A DNA stretch of 64,000 nt from Hyphomicrobiales bacterium (lineage in GTDB: Bacteria > Pseudomonadota > Alphaproteobacteria > Rhizobiales > Beijerinckiaceae): contig CANGIS010000001.1 in NCBI GenBank assembly GCA_947454055.1, forward strand, positions 1 to 64,000. Direction: 5' to 3'. Position numbers and translations under genes: made by a program. This document shows, one piece after another, positions 44,809 to 54,691 of the stretch (position 1 is its first letter; every line of letters starts with the position of its first letter). The notes under the pieces are model-generated. The model did no database searches. It was not told the origin of the DNA and worked only from the letters and a program-made list of their open reading frames with translations.

Positions 44809-47766
44809 ATGGCGCGCGAAGACCAAAACGAAGCCTTTCTTGAGACCTCCTTTCTATATGGCGGGAATGCTCTCTATCTTGAAGAGATGCAGGCCCGCTA
44901 TGAGAGTAATCCTGCATCGGTAGGGGCGGAATGGCAGGCTTTTTTTGGCGCACTTAGCGACGATCCAGCTTCAGTTCAAAAATCAGCTAAGGGCGCTTCA
45001 TGGAAAAAACCGAATTGGCCTGTGATCGCCAATGGCGAACTCGTTTCGGCCCTTGATGGCAATTGGGGGCAGGTCGAGAAGATCGTTACCGAAAAGCTGA
45101 AAAGCAAGGCCGAGGCAAAGCCGGGGCCGTCTGAAGCCGACATTCAACAGGCCACTCGCGACAGCGTGAGAGCCCTTATGATGATCCGCGCCTACCGGAT
45201 GCGCGGCCATCTTCATGCTAATCTCGACCCCTTGGATCTAGAACCCAAGAAAGACCACGAAGAACTACACCCATCATCCTATGGCTTTGCCGAGGCCGAT
45301 TGGGACCGCAAGATCTTTATCGATTTCGTTCTAGGGCTCGAATACGCAACCATTCGTGAAATGTTGCCGATTCTAAAGCGCACCTATTGTTCGACGATCG
45401 GCTGGGAATTTCTCCACATCTCGACTCCTGCCGAAAAGAGCTGGATTCAGGCCCGTATTGAAGGGCCTGACAAAGAAATCGCGTTTACCCGCGAGGGCAA
45501 ACGCGCCATTCTAAACAAGCTTGTCGAAGCCGAAGGGTTTGAAAAATTCATTGACGTCAAATATACCGGCACAAAGCGGTTTGGCTTGGATGGCGGTGAA
45601 TCAATGGTTCCGGCGCTTGAGCAGATTATCAAGCGCGGCGGTGCACTTGGCGTTCAAGACATCGTGTTTGGTATGGCCCATCGCGGACGCCTGAATGTTT
45701 TGGCGCAGGTAATGGGTAAGCCTCACCGCGCCATCTTTCACGAATTCAAGGGTGGTTCATACGCACCGGCTGACGTTGAAGGCTCGGGCGACGTAAAATA
45801 CCATCTTGGCGCTTCATCTGATCGCACGTTTGACGGCAACAATGTTCATTTGTCGCTTACTGCCAATCCGTCGCATCTTGAGATTGTCGACCCCGTTGTT
45901 TTAGGCAAAGTGCGCGCTAAGCAAGATCAACTCGGCGACACGGACGAGCGCGTCAAGGTGCTTCCGCTCTTGATCCATGGTGATGCTGCCTTTGCCGGAC
46001 AGGGCGTTGTGGCTGAGTGCCTCGGGCTTTCCGGCCTTAAGGGCCACAAGACCGGCGGCTCAATCCATTTCATTATCAATAACCAGATAGGTTTTACGAC
46101 CTATCCTCGCTTCTCGCGTTCGTCGCCCTATCCATCAGACGTTGCGAAGATGATCGAAGCGCCGATTTTCCACTGCAATGGTGATGATCCGGAAGCCGTG
46201 GTTTTTGCGGTCAAAGTAGCTGTCGAGTTTAGGCAGCTGTTCCACAAGCCAGTCGTCATCGACATGTTCTGTTATCGCCGCTTCGGCCATAATGAAGGCG
46301 ATGAACCGTCCTTCACACAGCCACTGATGTATAAAAAGATACGTCAACAGCCAACAACACTTGAAATCTATTCGAAAAAACTGATTGCCGAAGGTGTCGT
46401 TACCGAAGGCGAAGTTGAAAAAATGAAGGCCGATTGGCGGGCGCGGCTTGAAGCCGAGCACGAAGCGGGACAGGCCTATAAGCCCAATAAAGCCGACTGG
46501 CTTGACGGTCGCTGGGCAGGTTTGAAAGCCGTTAATCCGATGCAGGATGACGCTCGCAGGGGCGAAACCGGTGCACCGCTTCCTTTGCTGAAAGATATTG
46601 GTCACCGCTTAACCGATGTGCCGGCCGATTTTAACGCGCACAAAACGATTCAACGCTTCATGGACAACCGCCGTAAAGCGTTTGAAACGGGCGAAGGCAT
46701 TGATTGGGCAACTGGCGAGGCGCTTGCCTTCGCGCTCACTTTGAATGACGGAAACCGTGTGCGGCTCTCGGGGCAAGACGTGGAACGCGGTACCTTCTCA
46801 CAGCGTCATTCGGTTTTGATCGATCAGGAAACCGAGCGCCGCTATAAGCCGTTAAACAATGTCCGCGAAGGACAAGGCAAATATGAGGTCATCAATTCGA
46901 TGCTCTCAGAAGAGGCTGTTCTTGGTTTTGAATATGGCTATTCGCTCTCAGAGCCTAACGCGCTGACGCTCTGGGAGGCGCAGTTTGGCGACTTTGCCAA
47001 TGGCGCGCAGGTTTTGTTCGACCAGTTCATCTCGTCCGGCGAACGCAAATGGTTGCGCATGTCGGGCCTCGTCTGCCTCTTGCCGCATGGCTATGAAGGA
47101 CAAGGGCCGGAGCATTCCTCAGCTCGTCTTGAGCGCTTCCTCCAGCTCTGCGCTGAAGACAATATGCAGGTCGCCAATTGCTCAACCCCTGCGAACTATT
47201 TTCATATTTTGCGGCGTCAGTTGAAGCGCGATTTCCGCAAACCGCTGATTCTGATGACGCCGAAATCGCTGCTCCGTCATAAGCGGGCGGTTTCGCGGCT
47301 GGACGAAATGGCCGAAGGCACCACATTCCATCGTGTGCTGTGGGACGATGCGCAATATTTGAAGGGCGAGCCGATAAAGCTGGTCAAAGACAATAAGATC
47401 CGGCGTGTCGTGCTTTGTTCCGGCAAGGTTTATTACGATCTTTATGAGGATCGTGAAAAGCGCGGCATTGACGATGTCTATCTTCTCCGCGTCGAGCAGC
47501 TTTATCCGTTTCCGTTGAAGGCTTTGGTGACAGAACTCGCTCGGTTTAAGAATGCCGATGTGGTTTGGTGTCAGGAAGAGCCTAAAAATATGGGTTCTTG
47601 GACCTTTGTGGAACCCTATCTTGCTTGGGTGCTTGAGCAAGCAGGCTCCAAGGTCAAGCGGCCGCGTTATGCGGGCCGCCCTGCTTCAGCTGCGACCGCT
47701 ACGGGCCTGATGTCTACCCATCTCGCCCAGCTGCATGCCTTCCTCGATGAGGCCTTTGCGGCCTGA
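44809..47766 (+). CDS. sucA: 2-oxoglutarate dehydrogenase, E1 component
   Basis: 985 residues from the ATG at 44809 (GGAG upstream), normal length. The N-terminus FLETSFLYGGNALYLEEM is the E2-binding end. Thiamine diphosphate and active-site regions include FGMAHRGRLNVLAQVMG, HGDAAFAGQGVVAECL and FCYRRFGHNEGDEPSFTQP. LLPHGYEGQGPEHSSARLER lies in the transketolase-like C-terminal part. It decarboxylates 2-oxoglutarate and passes the succinyl group to SucB, encoded 39 bases on. Confidence 0.97.
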   Translation: MAREDQNEAFLETSFLYGGNALYLEEMQARYESNPASVGAEWQAFFGALSDDPASVQKSAKGASWKKPNWPVIANGELVSALDGNWGQVEKIVTEKLKSKAEAKPGPSEADIQQATRDSVRALMMIRAYRMRGHLHANLDPLDLEPKKDHEELHPSSYGFAEADWDRKIFIDFVLGLEYATIREMLPILKRTYCSTIGWEFLHISTPAEKSWIQARIEGPDKEIAFTREGKRAILNKLVEAEGFEKFIDVKYTGTKRFGLDGGESMVPALEQIIKRGGALGVQDIVFGMAHRGRLNVLAQVMGKPHRAIFHEFKGGSYAPADVEGSGDVKYHLGASSDRTFDGNNVHLSLTANPSHLEIVDPVVLGKVRAKQDQLGDTDERVKVLPLLIHGDAAFAGQGVVAECLGLSGLKGHKTGGSIHFIINNQIGFTTYPRFSRSSPYPSDVAKMIEAPIFHCNGDDPEAVVFAVKVAVEFRQLFHKPVVIDMFCYRRFGHNEGDEPSFTQPLMYKKIRQQPTTLEIYSKKLIAEGVVTEGEVEKMKADWRARLEAEHEAGQAYKPNKADWLDGRWAGLKAVNPMQDDARRGETGAPLPLLKDIGHRLTDVPADFNAHKTIQRFMDNRRKAFETGEGIDWATGEALAFALTLNDGNRVRLSGQDVERGTFSQRHSVLIDQETERRYKPLNNVREGQGKYEVINSMLSEEAVLGFEYGYSLSEPNALTLWEAQFGDFANGAQVLFDQFISSGERKWLRMSGLVCLLPHGYEGQGPEHSSARLERFLQLCAEDNMQVANCSTPANYFHILRRQLKRDFRKPLILMTPKSLLRHKRAVSRLDEMAEGTTFHRVLWDDAQYLKGEPIKLVKDNKIRRVVLCSGKVYYDLYEDREKRGIDDVYLLRVEQLYPFPLKALVTELARFKNADVVWCQEEPKNMGSWTFVEPYLAWVLEQAGSKVKRPRYAGRPASAATATGLMSTHLAQLHAFLDEAFAA

Positions 47767-47805
47767 TTTGATCTTTTAAAACCACACGGCAAGGAAACGA
47801 CCCAC

Positions 47806-48999
47806 ATGGCCACCGACATCCGCGTCCCCACCCTTGGTGAATCGGTTACTGAAGCAACCATCGGCAAATGGTTCAAGAAGCCCGGCGACGCTGTTAAAGC
47901 CGACGAGCCTTTGCTTGAGCTTGAAACCGACAAAGTAACGCTCGAAGTCAACGCGCCTGCGGCAGGTGTTTTGGCTGAAATTGTTGCCAAAGATGGTGAT
48001 ACTGTTGGTGTTGGCGCCCTTCTTGGCTCGATTACGGCGGGTGCAGCAGGTGCGGTTACTGAGACACCGAAAGCAGTTGCTGCCGCTCCAGTAGTGCCTG
48101 TTGCAGCACCAGCAAGCGGGCCTGCTGTGGCGCGTATTTCGGCTGAAACTGGTTTAAATCCAGCGTCTGTCGCAGCAACCGGCAAAGATGGCCGTGTAAC
48201 TAAGGGCGATATGTTGGCAGCTATTGCTACCGCAGGCGCAACGAATACTTTTCCTGCTGCTCCGATTGTTGCTCGGGTGCCTTCAACTGCTGTTGATGGG
48301 GTTCAGGAAGAGCGGGTTCGGATGACGAAGCTTCGTCAGACGATTGCTCGGCGTTTGAAGGACGCGCAGAATACGGCGGCGATGCTGACGACCTTCAATG
48401 AGGTCGATATGACGGAAGTCATGGCGCTTCGTAACCGCTATAAGGAAGTATTCGAGAAGAAACACGGCGCCAAGCTTGGCTTTATGAGTTTCTTCGTGAA
48501 GGCTTGCACGCAAGCGTTGAAGGAAATACCAGCGGTAAATGCCGAGATCGACGGCACTGATCTGGTTTATAAAAACTATTACCATGTCGGTATTGCGGTC
48601 GGCACCGATAAGGGCCTTGTTGTTCCTGTCGTGCGCGATGCGGATACGCTGTCTTTGGCGGGCATCGAGAAGACGATTTCCGACTTTGGCCGCCGCGCCC
48701 GTGATGGTCAGTTGAAGATCGACGAGATGCAGGGTGGCACATTTACCATCACAAATGGCGGAATTTATGGGTCTTTGATGTCGACTCCGATCCTAAATGC
48801 CCCACAATCGGGCATTTTGGGCATGCATAAGATCCAGGAGCGGCCAATGGCGGTGGGTGGAAAAATCGAGATTCGGCCGATGATGTATTTGGCGCTTTCC
48901 TATGACCATCGCATTGTTGATGGCAAGGAAGCTGTAACATTCCTTGTCCGTGTCAAAGAAGCGTTGGAGGATCCAGCGCGTCTTGTGCTTGATCTCTAA
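47806..48999 (+). CDS. sucB: 2-oxoglutarate dehydrogenase, E2 component (dihydrolipoyl succinyltransferase)
   Basis: 397 residues. A lipoyl domain ([19 protein letters not shown], lipoyl Lys near 43) leads into an Ala/Pro/Val-rich linker. A peripheral-subunit-binding domain (about 105-145) and the catalytic domain with [13 protein letters not shown] (His, Asp) complete it. It transfers succinyl groups from lipoate to CoA and forms the core of the complex. Codon choice in the linker is rich in T- and A-ending codons, unlike the GC-ending style of genes outside the 40-49 kb tract. Confidence 0.97.
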   Translation: MATDIRVPTLGESVTEATIGKWFKKPGDAVKADEPLLELETDKVTLEVNAPAAGVLAEIVAKDGDTVGVGALLGSITAGAAGAVTETPKAVAAAPVVPVAAPASGPAVARISAETGLNPASVAATGKDGRVTKGDMLAAIATAGATNTFPAAPIVARVPSTAVDGVQEERVRMTKLRQTIARRLKDAQNTAAMLTTFNEVDMTEVMALRNRYKEVFEKKHGAKLGFMSFFVKACTQALKEIPAVNAEIDGTDLVYKNYYHVGIAVGTDKGLVVPVVRDADTLSLAGIEKTISDFGRRARDGQLKIDEMQGGTFTITNGGIYGSLMSTPILNAPQSGILGMHKIQERPMAVGGKIEIRPMMYLALSYDHRIVDGKEAVTFLVRVKEALEDPARLVLDL

Positions 49000-49040
49000 T
49001 CCTCTCAGCTTACGTTTTACTTTTCGACCGGAGAACATCG

Positions 49041-50438
49041 ATGTCCTATGATCTTGTCGTTATTGGCTCTGGTCCTGGCGGTTACGTTTGCGCCATTCGT
49101 GCGGCGCAGCTTGGCTTGAAAACAGCTATTGTTGAAAAAAGATCAACCTTTGGAGGCACTTGTCTCAATATCGGCTGTATTCCGTCGAAAGCCATGCTGC
49201 ATGCATCGGAGATGTTTGAGGTAGCAGGACACGGGTTTGAGGCACTCGGCATCAAGGTTGAGGCACCCAAACTCGACCTTCCGGTAATGATGAAGCATAA
49301 ACAGGATACGGTCGACGCCAATGTGCAGGGCGTTGCCTTTCTGCTGAAGAAAAACAAGGTCGACAGCTTCATCGGCACGGGTACCATCGCGTCGGTCGGC
49401 AAGGTGCTCGTCACGAAGGCCGATGGTTCGACCGAGACGATCGAGACCAAGAACATCGTGATTGCAACCGGCTCCGACTCGGCGCCGCTCCCCGGTGTGA
49501 CGGTGGATGAGAAAACGGTCGTTACCTCAACCGGCGCGCTGGAGCTTAGCAAGGTGCCGGGCAAATTGCTGGTCATCGGTGCGGGTGTCATCGGGCTCGA
49601 GCTCGGCTCGGTCTGGAAGCGACTGGGCGCGGAAGTTACCGTCGTCGAATATCTCGATCGCATTCTGCCCGGCATGGACAATGAGGTCGCCAAGCAGTTC
49701 CAACGCATCCTCGCCAAGCAGGGGTTCAATTTCCTGCTCGGCTCGAAGGTGACCAAGGTTGAATCCGGCAAAAAGGGCGCGAAAGTCACGGTTGAACCGG
49801 CAGCAGGCGGCGAAGCTCAAACGCTCGACGCCGATATTGTGCTGGTGGCGATCGGCCGCCGCCCTTACACCGAAGGCCTGGGCCTTGAGGCGGTCGGTGT
49901 CACGCTGGAGCGTGGCTGCGTGGTGATCAATGATCATTTCCAATCGACCGTTCCAGGCATCTATGCCATTGGCGACGTGGTGCGCGGGCCGATGCTGGCG
50001 CATAAGGCCGAGGACGAAGGCGTGGCGGTCGCCGAATTGATCGCTGGCCATGCCGGCCATGTGAATTACGGCATCATTCCGGGCGTTGTGTATACGGAAC
50101 CAGAGATTGCAACCCTCGGCCAAACCGAGGAAGGCCTCAAAGCGGCCGGTATCGCCTACACCGTCGGCAAATTCCCCTTCACCGCCAATGGCCGCGCGCG
50201 TGCGATGCGGGCAACGGACGGCTTTGTAAAAATTCTGGCCGATGCAACGACCGACCGCGTGCTCGGTTGCCACATTATCGGCAAAGGCGCGGGCGACCTG
50301 ATCCATGAAGTCGCCGTGCTGATGGAATTTGGCGGCTCATCCGAAGATCTAGCCCGCACCTGCCACGCGCATCCGACGATGTCGGAAGCCGTTAAAGAGG
50401 CGGCGATGGGGGTTGAGAAGCGGTCGATCCATATTTGA
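49041..50438 (+). CDS. lpdA: Dihydrolipoyl dehydrogenase (E3)
   Basis: 465 residues. FAD motif [19 protein letters not shown], redox disulfide [16 protein letters not shown] motif [19 protein letters not shown], and the catalytic His-Glu pair in [15 protein letters not shown]. It reoxidises lipoamide for the 2-oxoglutarate (and possibly pyruvate) dehydrogenase complex. The first 200 bases are clearly lower in GC than the rest of the gene, with the change near 49.25 kb. Confidence 0.97.
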   Translation: MSYDLVVIGSGPGGYVCAIRAAQLGLKTAIVEKRSTFGGTCLNIGCIPSKAMLHASEMFEVAGHGFEALGIKVEAPKLDLPVMMKHKQDTVDANVQGVAFLLKKNKVDSFIGTGTIASVGKVLVTKADGSTETIETKNIVIATGSDSAPLPGVTVDEKTVVTSTGALELSKVPGKLLVIGAGVIGLELGSVWKRLGAEVTVVEYLDRILPGMDNEVAKQFQRILAKQGFNFLLGSKVTKVESGKKGAKVTVEPAAGGEAQTLDADIVLVAIGRRPYTEGLGLEAVGVTLERGCVVINDHFQSTVPGIYAIGDVVRGPMLAHKAEDEGVAVAELIAGHAGHVNYGIIPGVVYTEPEIATLGQTEEGLKAAGIAYTVGKFPFTANGRARAMRATDGFVKILADATTDRVLGCHIIGKGAGDLIHEVAVLMEFGGSSEDLARTCHAHPTMSEAVKEAAMGVEKRSIHI

Positions 50439-50452
50439 TCGGATAATTCTAT

Positions 50453-50486
50453 CGGACCGCGAACCTCCCGGCTCGCGGTCCGTTTC
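50453..50486 (+). terminator. Terminator after lpdA
   Basis: Stem CGGACCGCGA (50453-50462) with TCGCGGTCCG (50473-50482), 10-base loop, then TTTCG. It closes the TCA operon just before the convergent trmD stop. Confidence 0.72.
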
Positions 50487-50487
50487 G

Positions 50488-51183
50488 CTAATCCTGATTT
50501 TTGCCCATCAAATCCGGCCGTCGCTCACGCGTCAGTCTCTCGGCCTGCTCGCGGCGCCATTTGGCGATTTTTCCGTGATCACCGGACAGCAAAATCTCCG
50601 GAATCGTGCGGCCTTCCCATTCACGTGGCTTGGTAAAATGCGGGTATTCTAAAAGCCCGTTTTCAAAACTCTCGTCTTCGCCGGATTCGATCTTACCCAT
50701 CACGCCCGGTAGCAAGCGAACACAGGCGTCGAGCACCACAAGGGCTGCCGGTTCGCCGCCCGATAAAATATAATCGCCGATCGATACTTCGATGAGATGG
50801 CGGCCTTCGATAACGCGTTCATCGACGCCTTCAAACCGCCCGCAGACGATAACAATGCCCGGGCCGGAAGCCCATTCGCGGACCATTGCTTGGGTCATGG
50901 GTTTGCCGCGCGGGCTCATGAGCAGAACGGGACGGTGATCCTCAGGCGAGGCCACCGCATCAATGGCATTGGCCAACACATCAGCACGCAGCACCATACC
51001 TGCGCCGCCACCGGCGGGTGAATCATCGACGGCGCGGTGTTTGCCTAAACCATGGACACGAATATCATGCGCGTTGAGCGACCAGCGGCCAGTTTTCAGC
51101 GCTTCACCTGCAAGCGATTGCCCAAGCGAGCCGGGAAACATCTCGGGAAACAAGGTCAGCACATCGGCCCGAAAGCCGCTCAT
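50488..51183 (-). CDS. trmD: tRNA (guanine-N1)-methyltransferase
   Basis: 231 residues, SPOUT fold. Motifs: [11 protein letters not shown] at the N-terminus, [16 protein letters not shown] (SAM knot) and [20 protein letters not shown]. It methylates G37 next to the anticodon to prevent frameshifts. The start overlaps the rimM stop by 4 bases. In most relatives rplS follows; here the convergent lpdA follows instead. Confidence 0.96.
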   Translation of the reverse strand: MSGFRADVLTLFPEMFPGSLGQSLAGEALKTGRWSLNAHDIRVHGLGKHRAVDDSPAGGGAGMVLRADVLANAIDAVASPEDHRPVLLMSPRGKPMTQAMVREWASGPGIVIVCGRFEGVDERVIEGRHLIEVSIGDYILSGGEPAALVVLDACVRLLPGVMGKIESGEDESFENGLLEYPHFTKPREWEGRTIPEILLSGDHGKIAKWRREQAERLTRERRPDLMGKNQD

Positions 51184-51734
51184 ACGCTGGGGCGCTCCTC
51201 ACCCTCGACTTCCTCGGGCAGGATGACCGTCAACCGACCTGCGGCGAGATCAACCACCGGTACAATTGCTTTGGTGAACGGCACCAGTAAAGACGGGCCA
51301 TCGATCACTGGTGCAATGTCCAATATATCGCCCGCGCCGAAATCATGCACAGCCGTGACCGTGCCAAGCGCTGTTCCATCGGGGGCGTGGGCCACGAGAC
51401 CGATCAGATCGGCGTGGTAGAATTCTTCCTCATCGGGCTCGGGCAATTGGTCGCGCGGAACCCAGAGGGTGACATTGGTCAGCGCCTCGGCGGCGCTGCG
51501 ATCCGATACGCCTTCAACAGCTACCACCAGCATATCTTCCTTGACGAGCCGGGCGGTGCGGATGGCAAAACGCCGCTGTCCGGTTTTATCCGTCAGCGGC
51601 GCATAATCTTGAATCCCCAACGGATCCGCCGTGAAGGATTTGAGACGCATCTCGCCCTTGACGCCGTGTGGGGCGCCAAACACGCCAACCTCCACAAGTC
51701 CGGTAACGGTCTTCTCGGAAGGTTGGCGGGCCAT
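51180..51734 (-). CDS. rimM: Ribosome maturation factor RimM
   Basis: 184 residues with an N-terminal RimM barrel ([21 protein letters not shown]) and a C-terminal PRC-barrel ([33 protein letters not shown]). It assists 16S rRNA processing and 30S assembly with uS19. It is between rpsP (9 bases upstream) and trmD (overlapping), the standard rpsP-rimM-trmD order. Confidence 0.95.
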   Translation of the reverse strand: MARQPSEKTVTGLVEVGVFGAPHGVKGEMRLKSFTADPLGIQDYAPLTDKTGQRRFAIRTARLVKEDMLVVAVEGVSDRSAAEALTNVTLWVPRDQLPEPDEEEFYHADLIGLVAHAPDGTALGTVTAVHDFGAGDILDIAPVIDGPSLLVPFTKAIVPVVDLAAGRLTVILPEEVEGEERPSV

Positions 51735-51743
51735 GGCTTGTCC

Positions 51744-52205
51744 TTACTCGGCTGCTGGTTCGGCAGCTGGCTCTTCTGCAGCAGGTGCAGGAGCGGCAGC
51801 AGCTTCAGCGGCAGCAGCGGCGGCGGCCTTTTCGGCTTCAGCGGCAGCAACGACAGCAGCGGCGGCCTTTTCAACTTCTGCTGCGGCAGCGTCAAGACGC
51901 TCCTGAGCCTTCTTCTTCGGCTTGGCCTTTTCTGGGTTGACGCGGGCCTTGCGGGTCCAGAGGCCAGCGGCTTCCAAGAAACGCTCGACGCGATCGGTCG
52001 GTTGCGCGCCCTTGGCGAGCCATGCTTTGGCCTTGTCATGATCGAAATTGACGCGCTCAGCCGAATCCTTCGGCTTCATCGGATCGAACGTGCCGAGCTT
52101 CTCGATGAAACGGCCATCGCGCGCAAAGCGGCTATCGGCAACAACGATCGAATAATGTGGACGCTTCTTGGCACCACCGCGGGCGAGACGAATTTTAACT
52201 GACAT
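51744..52205 (-). CDS. rpsP: Small ribosomal subunit protein bS16, with long Ala/Glu tail
   Basis: 153 residues. The first about 85 are the S16 core: [20 protein letters not shown], then [10 protein letters not shown]. Usual S16 proteins are 80-120 residues. The remaining about 65 residues are a Lys-rich stretch followed by a low-complexity tail almost entirely Ala, Glu and Pro, likely a long helix and a disordered end. Extended S16 proteins occur in several alphaproteobacteria; the function of the tail is unknown. Confidence 0.95.
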   Translation of the reverse strand: MSVKIRLARGGAKKRPHYSIVVADSRFARDGRFIEKLGTFDPMKPKDSAERVNFDHDKAKAWLAKGAQPTDRVERFLEAAGLWTRKARVNPEKAKPKKKAQERLDAAAAEVEKAAAAVVAAAEAEKAAAAAAAEAAAAPAPAAEEPAAEPAAE

Positions 52206-52247
52206 AGGTTGGACTTTCTTGGTTAGGTTTTAGGTTGGTTGGTTAAG

Positions 52248-52330
52248 AGCGAATGGCGAATAGCGAATAGGGAGTAGGGGAAACGGTCGTGAAGTTTTCC
52301 CTACTCCCTATTCGCCACTCACCATTCGCT
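52248..52330. repeat. Heptad repeat folded as a long inverted repeat between rpsP and ffh
   Basis: The left arm (52249-52283) reads as five seven-base units: GCGAATG, GCGAATA, GCGAATA, GGGAGTA, GGGGAAA. The right arm (52295-52329) is the reverse complement of nearly the same heptads (GCGAATG, GTGAGTG, GCGAATA, GGGAGTA, GGGAAAA), with an 11-base loop. A 36-bp imperfect hairpin results, 7 bases after the ffh stop in minus-strand terms and 43 bases upstream of the rpsP start. It may terminate ffh transcripts or be a dispersed repeat element. Confidence 0.75.
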
Positions 52331-52337
52331 AATTTCT

Positions 52338-53900
52338 TCACTTCTTCTTCCCCCCGAACGGGTTGAAGCTGCCTAGGCCCGGAAGCGTTGGTTTGACACC
52401 AAGCCCCGGTAATCCGGGTAGTTTTGGGGCGCTGCCTGCAAGGGGCAGACCGGCAGGCGCCTTTGCGGCACCCGGAAATTCCGGCAATGCTGCACCGCCG
52501 CCCATCTGCTTTTGCATCGCTGCGATTTCTTCCGGTGACGGCATACCGCCGCCACCAATCCCGAACATATTCGCAAGACCGGCCATCGGCCCGCCGCGCT
52601 TGTTCTGGCCCATCAACTTCATCATATCGGCCATTTGCCGATGCTGTTTCAGCAAACGATTGACGAGTTCAACGGAAACACCCGCACCCGCCGCAATGCG
52701 CTTTTTGCGCGAGGCTTTGAGGAGGTCGGGGTTTTTGCGTTCCGCCGCCGTCATCGAATTCACAATGGCGATCTGGTGCTTCACCACTTTGCCATCGAGA
52801 TGGGAGGCGGCGATCTGGTTCTTCATTTTGGCAACGCCGGGGATCATGCCCATCAGCCCGCCAACACCACCGATCTTTTCGATCTGCTGCAACTGGTCCC
52901 GCATATCGGTGAGATCGAACTGGCCTTTGCGCATCCGCTCGGCGGTGCGCATGGCCTTTTCCTGATCAATGTTCTCGACCGCTTTTTCGACGAGCGAAAC
53001 CACATCGCCCATGCCCAAAATGCGGTTGGCAATGCGTGCTGGATGGAAATCCTCCAGCGCGTCCATCTTTTCGCCCGTGCCGACGAGCTTGATCGGCTTG
53101 CCGGTAATCGCGCGCATCGAGAGCGCCGCACCGCCACGGCCGTCGCCGTCCACACGGGTGAGCACGATGCCGGTAATGCCGACGCGCTCGTCAAAGGCTT
53201 TTGCGGTGTTGACCGCGTCTTGTCCGGTCAGCGCATCGGCGACAAGGAGCACTTCATGCGGCTTGGTTACGGCTTTGACTTCCGCCACTTCCGCCATCAG
53301 CTCGTCGTCGACCGTGGTGCGACCGGCGGTATCGAGCATCACGACGTCGAAGCCGCCCAAACGGGCCGCATCCATCGCGCGCTTGGCGATTTGCACCGCG
53401 CTTTGGCCCGCGATGATGGGGAGCACTTCAATCGCGAGCTGTTTGCCGAGGCTTGCCAATTGCTCCATCGCGGCCGGACGGCGCGTGTCGAGCGAGGCCA
53501 TCAGCACCTTGCGCTTCATGCGGTCGGAGAGCCTACGGGCGATTTTACCGGTCGAGGTGGTTTTACCCGAGCCCTGCAAGCCGACCATCAAAATGGCGAC
53601 CGGCGGCACGGCTTCAAGATCAATCGGCGAGGCTTCCGAGCCTAACGTGTCCACCAGAACATCGTTGACGATCTTGATGACCATCTGGCCCGGCGACACC
53701 GAACGGACGACTTCCGCACCAACCGCGCGCTCGCGCACTTTGTCGGTGAAGCTGCGCACGACATCGAGGGCAACGTCGGCCTCGATCAGCGCGCGGCGGA
53801 CTTCGCGGAGCGCGAGATTCACGTCTTCCTCGCTCAGCGCGCCGCGACGCGTAAGCGCGTTCAGAATGCCGGAGAGCTTGTCGCTCAGACTTTCGAACAT
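52338..53900 (-). CDS. ffh: Signal recognition particle protein Ffh
   Basis: 520 residues from the ATG at 53900 (AAAGG upstream). N domain, then the SRP GTPase G domain: GLQGSGKTTSTGKIA, DTAGRTTVDDELM, and a slightly changed TRVDGDGRGGAAL. The C-terminal M domain is Met-rich (HRQMADMMKLMGQN) and ends in a Gly/Pro/Leu-rich low-complexity tail. Ffh with 4.5S RNA delivers membrane proteins to FtsY. The 4.5S RNA gene is not in the window. Confidence 0.97.
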   Translation of the reverse strand: MFESLSDKLSGILNALTRRGALSEEDVNLALREVRRALIEADVALDVVRSFTDKVRERAVGAEVVRSVSPGQMVIKIVNDVLVDTLGSEASPIDLEAVPPVAILMVGLQGSGKTTSTGKIARRLSDRMKRKVLMASLDTRRPAAMEQLASLGKQLAIEVLPIIAGQSAVQIAKRAMDAARLGGFDVVMLDTAGRTTVDDELMAEVAEVKAVTKPHEVLLVADALTGQDAVNTAKAFDERVGITGIVLTRVDGDGRGGAALSMRAITGKPIKLVGTGEKMDALEDFHPARIANRILGMGDVVSLVEKAVENIDQEKAMRTAERMRKGQFDLTDMRDQLQQIEKIGGVGGLMGMIPGVAKMKNQIAASHLDGKVVKHQIAIVNSMTAAERKNPDLLKASRKKRIAAGAGVSVELVNRLLKQHRQMADMMKLMGQNKRGGPMAGLANMFGIGGGGMPSPEEIAAMQKQMGGGAALPEFPGAAKAPAGLPLAGSAPKLPGLPGLGVKPTLPGLGSFNPFGGKKK

Positions 53901-54093
53901 CAAAGACCTTTAACCCGTTATGACAGCAAACGGCCCAAAGCCAAACGCGCCCGAGGGCGCAACGCGCTGTCGGACGTGGACCTCCAACCTCGTAGGGTTG
54001 GGCGGTGGCTCAAGGACGTAACCGTCGATGAATGGGCGGGATGTAAGGGAAAAGCGGGGATGAGTCAAGAAAAGGAAGGCGTAAGCGCGAAGG
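53901..54093 (-). other. ffh leader region with several hairpins
   Basis: About 190 bases before ffh hold two clean hairpins: GCGCCC/GGGCGC (53947-53960) and CCAACC/GGTTGG (53984-54001). No gene is convincing. I do not recognise a known riboswitch or the 4.5S RNA here. The region could be an ffh leader or simply end the decayed toxin-antitoxin transcript. Confidence 0.3.
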
Positions 54094-54378
54094 TTAAACA
54101 ACCTCAACCGTCAATTTCAACCCTAAAGCCGTCGTCACTTTGAGAACCGTCGACAATTCCGGATTACCATTGACTGACAATGCCCGATAAAGTGCCTCGC
54201 GGGATAAATCAGCGTCGCGTGCAACTCTCGTCATGCCCTGTGCCCGCGCAACGACACCTAAGGCATCAGCAATAAAGCCGACATCACCCGTCTCGAAGGC
54301 CTCGTTAAGATAGACCGCTCTGGCCTCATCGCTATCGAGATAGGCAGCCGGATCGAAGGCTTTTATGTTAAAGGTAAT
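54094..54378 (-). pseudogene. Addiction-module antidote (COG3636-like), no canonical start codon
   Basis: A 94-residue frame with all the marks of the antidote protein: FDPAAYLDSDEARAVYLNEA, then FIADALGVVARAQGMT, and the HTH LSREALYRALSVNGNPELST. No ATG, GTG or TTG precedes the domain in frame; the only candidate at the expected place is an ATT at 54378. It overlaps the toxin gene end by 16 bases, as in intact pairs. Either a rare ATT start is used or the start has been lost. The toxin upstream is internally deleted, which favours decay. Confidence 0.72.
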
Positions 54379-54578
54379 GACCGGAAGTCCTTTGCTAGCG
54401 CTTGGGCACGAACAATATCCTTACGCTGAGTTGATTTATCGCCGCCGATTGGCGCTATATCGCCCGGATTTCCAAAGGCAAGCCTTTGAATGCGTATCGC
54501 TATTTTGGCTTTAGCCACCGGATCACGGAGCGCAGCCAGCCAATTTGAAAACCGTTCAGTCTCTTCAATTCTGACCAT
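54363..54578 (-). pseudogene. RelE/HigB-like addiction-module killer protein with internal deletion
   Basis: 71 residues from the ATG at 54578. The N-terminal half (ETERFSNWLAALRDPVAKAK, then RIQRLAFGNPGDIAPIG) and the C-terminal GGDKSTQRKDIVRAQALAKD match this family, whose members are about 100 residues. The middle block is absent: the strands that normally read like GVSELRIDYGPGYRVYF and end before GGDKS. The frame is kept, so this looks like an in-frame deletion of about 35 codons between glycine codons. The missing strands carry the RNase residues of RelE-like folds, so activity is unlikely. Confidence 0.75.
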
Positions 54579-54581
54579 TGA

Positions 54582-54601
54582 TTGTAACTTATAAACTACA
54601 A
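54582..54601 (-). promoter_or_regulatory. Near-palindrome and -10-like element upstream of the decayed toxin
   Basis: TTGTAACTTATAAACTACAA pairs at eight of ten positions with itself and includes a TATAAG on the minus strand, 4 bases before the toxin ATG. It probably was the autoregulated operator of this module. Confidence 0.45.
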
Positions 54602-54691
54602 ATGGCAAGCTTTGATCGAGAATGTCCTTTTCCTGATTATGAATCGACTTGCCGATGGTACAGTTTGGGGTCGATCCTGACCCTCAATTTC

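Noticed and set aside
53901-54093. 4.5S (SRP) RNA next to ffh
   Set aside because: The conserved GGAAGG-AGCAGCC tetraloop region of SRP RNA is not found on either strand.
54655-54690. GGGTC/GACCC inverted repeat downstream of prpE, which could be an insertion-sequence end
   Set aside because: Only 5-bp arms, no partner end and no transposase nearby; it may just be a weak terminator.
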